A stretch of 64,000 nt of DNA from Linum tenue (Eukaryota; Streptophyta; Magnoliopsida; Malpighiales; Linaceae), in the NCBI GenBank assembly GCA_946122785.1, contig CAMGYJ010000008.1, positions 3,125,742-3,189,741 of the forward strand, in the 5' to 3' direction. The translations under genes were made by a program, and so were the position numbers. The notes under the pieces were generated by a model. The model saw only the letters and a list, made by a program, of their open reading frames with translations. It made no database searches and was not told where the DNA came from. Shown here piece by piece: positions 59,240 through 64,000 of the stretch (position 1 is its first letter; each line of letters starts with the position of its first letter).

Positions 59240-60125
59240 TTTTTTTTGAAATATTGACCGTCGGGTGTCTCTTCCAACTTGCCTCTTTCAATTTAAAATT
59301 TTAAAAGTTTGGTTAATAAATTATATTTACTCATAATTAAATAGTAAATTACTTAGAATAGTTTGTCAACACAATTTTTACTAATCATATCTTGTGAAAA
59401 GTGGTTTTGTCATGAATTTGGTTCACTGTTAAAAATCAAAAGCACACAATTTGAAGAAAAATACTGTCCAAAATTACCAAAATTTACTAATTCACATTAA
59501 GTGATCATACTTCTAATCGAAACTATGTTAAAGGGGACCGAAAATTATATTGAAAACTATACTAAGAAAATACAACAATCCATGTGTTCAATTAATTGAG
59601 CAATTAAAGTGATCAGACTACTAATTGGATGGATTAAAAAATACTCAATTCTCATAGTCACCTTCACCCCTCCTCCAAAAACTTTTTTTTGAATGTTGAC
59701 AATCACGTGTCTCTTCAAACTCAACATCATGTTATCAAATTAGCATTATTAACAAAACTGCTGCTAATTAGGAGTAAACATTTTACTAATACTTTGTATT
59801 TCGAAAAAAAGTCTAATAACTTTAAACTTTTAAAAGTTTGGCTAAAAATTGTATTTAGTCATAATTTAATAGTAAATTAATTAAAATAGTTTTTCAACAC
59901 AATTTTTATCAATCATATGTTGTGGAAAATGGATTTTTTCATAATTGTGGTTCACTATTAAAAATGAAAATACACAATTTGAAAAACTACTATACAAAAT
60001 TACCAAATTTATTTTTAGGATTTCAGGTTAAGTGATCAGACTTCTAATTGAAACTATGTTAAATGGGACCGAAAAATAGATTGAAAAATATACTAAGAAA
60101 ATGCAATAATCCATGTGTTCAATTC
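59240..60125 (+). repeat. diverged tandem repeat, period about 531 bp
   Basis: Two units share AATAGTAAATTA, CACAATTTTTA, ATCATAT…TTGTG, GGTTCACT, CTAATTGAAACTATGTTAAA and CCATGTGTTCAATT in the same order. Clear divergence and indels. Non-coding. Confidence 0.7.
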
Positions 60126-60334
60126 GAGAGACAAAAAAACTTACTGTTGCCCTTAGTTGTTGATCATTGTATTTTGGATCAATGTTAAGCAGAAAATGTG
60201 CTTCAACGGTTTCTACAAATTTCGTGTTCATCATTTCCTTCAACAAATTGCTATTTTTACATCATACTCATATTCATTCTCTACATAGACAACATATGTA
60301 TAATTCAATATTCCAATTTGTCATAACAATATAA

Positions 60335-60914
60335 ACTTTGAACGATTGCAACCCGCTCAAGCAAATATCTCAAACCACATCAGAATAAATCACCAAAGTT
60401 AATCCGTGAATCTACTAAATCCAATTACATGAGGAGGGAAATGAGGGGTGGTACATGAATCATGACTCACTCACTAATTGTTGTCTTTTATACTTAATGG
60501 TGCATTTAAAAATATAATATCAAGTAAATCATCATACTAATTGGATGAATTGTTATTTTAACTATGAACATGAAGTAGGAAAACACAAACAGAAAACACA
60601 AAAGCCTCATTTCTCTTAGTCCCTACTTTGAACGATTGCAACCCGCTTAAGCAAATATCTCAAACCACATCAGAATAAATCACCAAAGCTAATCCGTGAA
60701 TCTACTAAATCCAATTATATGAGGAGAGAAATGAGGGGTGGTACATGAATCATGACTCACTCACTAATTGTTGTCTTTTACACTTAATGGTGCATTTAAA
60801 GATATAATATCAAGTAAATCATCATACTAATTGGATGAATTGTTATTTTAACTATGAACATGAAGTAGGAAAACACAAACAGAAAACACAAAAGCATCAT
60901 TTCTCTTAGTCCCT
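60335..60914 (+). repeat. 290-bp tandem duplication (two units)
   Basis: Units 60335-60624 and 60625-60914 both start ACTTTGAACGATTGCAACCC and differ at only about seven positions, so the duplication is recent. Non-coding. Confidence 0.93.
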
Positions 60915-62372
60915 CCCCCCGGTGTCAAAAAAATGTAGGAGCCTACTTTAACCATCATGTTGAGCAAAATTCTATGAAAAATCTATAACATAACAAACAC
61001 TTTCTTGACCATGTCATGACATAATTTATCTTTCACGACCTTGTTTGAGAAGAATCGGGAATTCATATAATTAATATTGAAAATCTTATGAAAGAAAGCA
61101 TCACAATGACCTTTCAATAAACTAATGGTGTTTGTAGGCAAGGACAAAAGCTCATTTGAAAAGGAAAATACATATATGGTATATAGCATCTTGAAGACAT
61201 GTTCCAATATCGACACTATAGCTCTATCAAAATAACGTCTATCTCATTTATAAGTTACTCTTTTCAATCATTATCACTCTCACTTATTTGAAAACCAACA
61301 AAGTATGGTATATCAAAATAGAAATTAAGAAATGTTTGGTTACGAAAAAAATAAAATACTTACACTCTTATAATTGAACTAAGAAATAACTTATGTCATT
61401 CATATTTAATTTCATATTTCATATAATCTTGACTCATATTGTACATCATTACCGCAAGATCAATCCCAAACTTACAACCAAAAAAGTTTAGTTAGATCAT
61501 TTGACTAAGCATGGGGGTTGGTTGGTCATGAAAATAATTGGATATGAATAGGATGAAGGCACTAGTGAGAGAAGTAAAACGTCGATACTTTTCACATGAC
61601 ATTATCTCTATTTAAAAAAATATTATAGATGAACTGTTGTGTTGAAGCCTTTCAACTCATCTCATGCTCCACCTCTAATGGTACTTTATATTTCTCTCTT
61701 TTCTTTGGTCAACAAGGACCTTTCTTTCTTTTGATATAATTCGGAACACAGAAACAAAATACGCGTTGTTGCCCAATATACTTTTATGTGTAAGTTTCCC
61801 TAGCCTCGGGTATGAAAGATGCAATCCTCCTTGGCCATGAACTATTCTGTTGAAATCTTTCTCAAGAGGTTCAAATTAGTCAGACAAAGCACACAGTAAA
61901 CTACAATCGTATGAAATAATTTTCTCGCGTTGCACTACACACAAATTGTCTATGATGAATAGTGTACATGCTATTTATATAATATAGAGAGGCACCTCTG
62001 AGAACATATGATCCACTTTATTTAAGCAAACAACTACTCTTAGAAGATTAATTATTTGCAGCATAGTTTTCCCACTCTCGATCTTCCGTCGCGAAACATA
62101 TCAATGAGAATGAGAACCAACTAAAAGTGGAAATAATGTTCCGCTTCCATGGCCCCTATACCAAAGTATATCATGACTTGTCAAAGCCTCGAAAAACACT
62201 TCCTCTGTTCGAACGATTCCAAAGCTGCTCTGCAGTTTCAAAGTAAGTAATTTTGGATACTTAAATGTAGATATCACCCAAATTCGTAAACAGGATACTC
62301 AATATCTTTACTTTAATTATTGTTGACACTTTAGTAAAATATTATGTTAGGATGTGAAACCTTACGGTTATA
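60915..62372. other. intergenic, no gene seen
   Basis: AT-rich DNA; no supported gene, and no transposon ends found. Confidence 0.45.
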
Positions 62373-62382
62373 TTAAAAAATG

Positions 62383-63920
62383 GGCTTAATTGCAAGTTTG
62401 GTCACTCGAATTGCTACAAAATTTCATGTTTGGTCACTCGAATTGATTTATTCTATTCGTAGTCACTTAAATTAGTTGACCAGTCCAACTTTGGTCACTC
62501 TCTGTTAACCTCCGTCAAACTCCGTTGGTACCGTCAGTTAACTGCTGACGTGGCTAACAGAGGTGCTTAGTCATCCTATTTTAACAAAAAAAAAAAAAAC
62601 ATGCCACATCATTAACCCCTCCATATTTTAAAAGTCCACCCAACCCCAATCAACCCCTGACCCGAACCGAACCCTTGAACCGACCCATTCACCTGTTCCC
62701 CCTCTTCTTCACCCCTCTTCTTCCCCAATCGTGTGCTCCTCTCCGATCACCGGCTTCCTCGTCACCTCCTCTCCATCCTCCTCCGCCGCCTCAACCGCCT
62801 TCTCCTCCGCCGTCGAATCCCGCAAAAGCGGTTCGTCAATCGCGCCCTGCACCCGCTCAATGTCGGCTTCGGCCGCGGCGATTCTCAATCCGTTGACCAA
62901 TTTGTGGACCGGTACGGCTAGCGGCGACGCGAGGAGGACGAGGAGAGTGATTCCGAACCCTAGGGAGAGTCCTCTGGTCGGATTGGGGGTGAAATCGTAG
63001 GCCAGTAGGAGGAACGCGACTACCACAGCGACGACATTGAATGCGGAGGAGTATTTCCCCTCTTCCTTCTCCTCCGCCAAAGTAGTGGCCGGCGGGATTT
63101 CGCGGAGGAAGAAGACGGCGGCGAGGCAGACGAAGAAGGGGACTAAGGCCAGCATGAGGAGGAAAGTCGCCGGATCGTCGGAGAAGAAGGCGGAGCAGAG
63201 ATCTGTGAAGATTGCGGTCGACAACCCGACGAATCCTTTCAAGATCCCGGAGACCGGCCCGCGGTTGCGGCGGAAGTTGCGGATGCAGGTGACGAGCACC
63301 GAGGTATTCATCCAGGTCGTGTTGTTGCCGCCGAGGCAGAGGGAGACGCACATCTGCTAGTATGGTAGAGGACTGATCCGGCCGTTGACGACGAGCCACT
63401 GGACGCCGTAGCCGATGAGGCCTTCGATTGAGCCGATTAGGAGGAGGACTGGAGTGGAGAATCGGTCGGAGGCGAGGCCGACGAGGAGGCCGAATGCCTT
63501 GCCAACTTCTTTAGCGACGGGGGGTCTGGGATTTCGGTGAAAATTAGGCGGTCTGGGAGATTGAATGGGGTCGGAGCTGGGGAAGAAGAGGGGGAAAGGA
63601 GAGGGGGAACAGGTGAATGGGTCGGTTCAGGGGTTCGGTTCGGGTCAGGGGTTGATTGGGTTTGGGTGGACTTTTAAAATATGGAGGGGTTAATGATGTG
63701 GCATGTTTTTTTTTTTTGTTAAAATAGGATGACTAAACACCTCTGTTAGCCACGTCAGCAGTTAACTGACGGTACTAACGGAGTTTGACGGAGGTTAACG
63801 GAGAGTGACCAAAGTTGGACTGGTCAACTAATTTAAGTGACTACAAATGGAATAAATCAATTCGAGTGACCAAACATGAAATTTTGTAGCAATTCGAGTG
63901 ACCAAACTTGCAATTAAGCC
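62383..63920. mobile_element. Pack-MULE-like element, 1,538 bp, carrying a captured gene piece
   Basis: Long terminal inverted repeats, 62383-62727 and 63579-63920 (about 97% alike by eye), start GGCTTAATTGCAAGTTTGG. Each has the word TTTGGTCACTC three times near its outer end. The target duplication TTAAAAAATG (62373-62382, 63921-63930) is a perfect 10 bp, within the 8-11 bp usual for Mutator-like elements. The interior is much richer in G and C than its surroundings and carries host coding sequence, not transposase. Non-autonomous and young. Confidence 0.93.
62728..63518 (-). pseudogene. captured fragment of an NFD4/nodulin-like MFS transporter gene
   Basis: On the minus strand the frame reads VAKEVGKAFGLLVGLASDRF…IGYGVQWLVVNGRISPLPY, then TAG at 63359-63357, then QMCVSLCLGGNNTTWMNTSV…FRRNRGPVSGILKG…LSTAIFTDLC. 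Membrane segments follow, including LALVPFFVCLAAVFFL, AFNVVAVVVAFLLLAYDF and LGFGITLLVLLASPLAV. This is the nodulin-like/NFD4 branch of the major facilitator family. Relatives have Trp where the TAG sits (PLPYWQMC), so one base change made the stop. The N-terminus and the C-terminal half are absent. After GEEHTI the frame runs into the right-hand end of the inverted repeat and stops at 62709. Downstream of the TAG, 214 codons from the ATG at 63353 stay open. Confidence 0.88.
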
Positions 63921-64000
63921 TTAAAAAATGTCACGTTCTGGATTCACGAAATGGAAAGAACTTGAAAGGTCTACATGAGGGGACAAAACGGAGTTAGAAA

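Noticed and set aside
62857..63399. 180-codon Arg-rich minus frame
   Set aside because: Out-of-frame shadow of the captured transporter in GC-rich DNA; the membrane-protein frame is the real one.
1..64000. CRISPR arrays, operons or ribosome-binding sites
   Set aside because: The window is plant nuclear DNA with spliced genes; the tandem repeats seen have only two units and no spacer pattern.

Overview
The window is nuclear DNA of a eudicot plant. The evidence is long AT-rich intergenic sequence, spliced genes with GT-AG introns, a plastid-targeted enzyme, plant cell-wall gene families and a dense population of plant transposons. I do not name a species. No rRNA, tRNA or CRISPR array was seen.

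Layout. 0.6-8.1 kb, minus strand: a complete 15-exon gene for plastidial alpha-1,4-glucan (starch) phosphorylase, PHS1/PHO1 type, 953 residues. 9-12.6 kb: transposon debris, including a hAT-type non-autonomous element and an LTR-like tract holding a 293-bp TRIM retrotransposon. 12.9-20.5 kb: a full-length L1-type LINE with two open frames, a 9-bp poly(A) tail and a perfect 16-bp target duplication. 23.3-27.7 kb: a six-exon pectin-type glycosyltransferase gene (GAUT13/14-like) with a Tourist-like MITE in intron 5. 32.2-34.0 kb: a three-exon membrane-anchored ubiquitin-fold (MUB) gene ending in a CaaX box. 36.6-37.6 kb and 43.3-44.5 kb: a small gene family I do not recognise, with one apparently intact four-exon member (192 residues) and two broken copies. 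39.4, 47.6 and 55.2 kb: three dispersed dirigent genes. One is intact, one is split by a TRIM and carries a deletion, and one is full length but has a compensated double frameshift through a conserved motif. 58.5 kb: a broken copy of the MUB 3' end. 62.4-63.9 kb: a Pack-MULE-like element with about 345-bp terminal inverted repeats, a perfect 10-bp target duplication and a captured, nonsense-mutated piece of an NFD4/nodulin-like MFS transporter gene.

The single-copy genes (starch phosphorylase, GAUT, MUB) look intact and unrelated in function. PHS1 acts in plastid starch metabolism, GAUT in the Golgi on wall polysaccharide, and MUB at the plasma membrane. From 34 kb on, the window is accessory in character: small duplicated genes at several stages of decay, with MITEs, hAT elements, Helitron-like ends, foldbacks and local tandem duplications. 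Exon boundaries were deduced by eye from reading frame, GT-AG sites and family conservation; none was computed or checked against transcripts.
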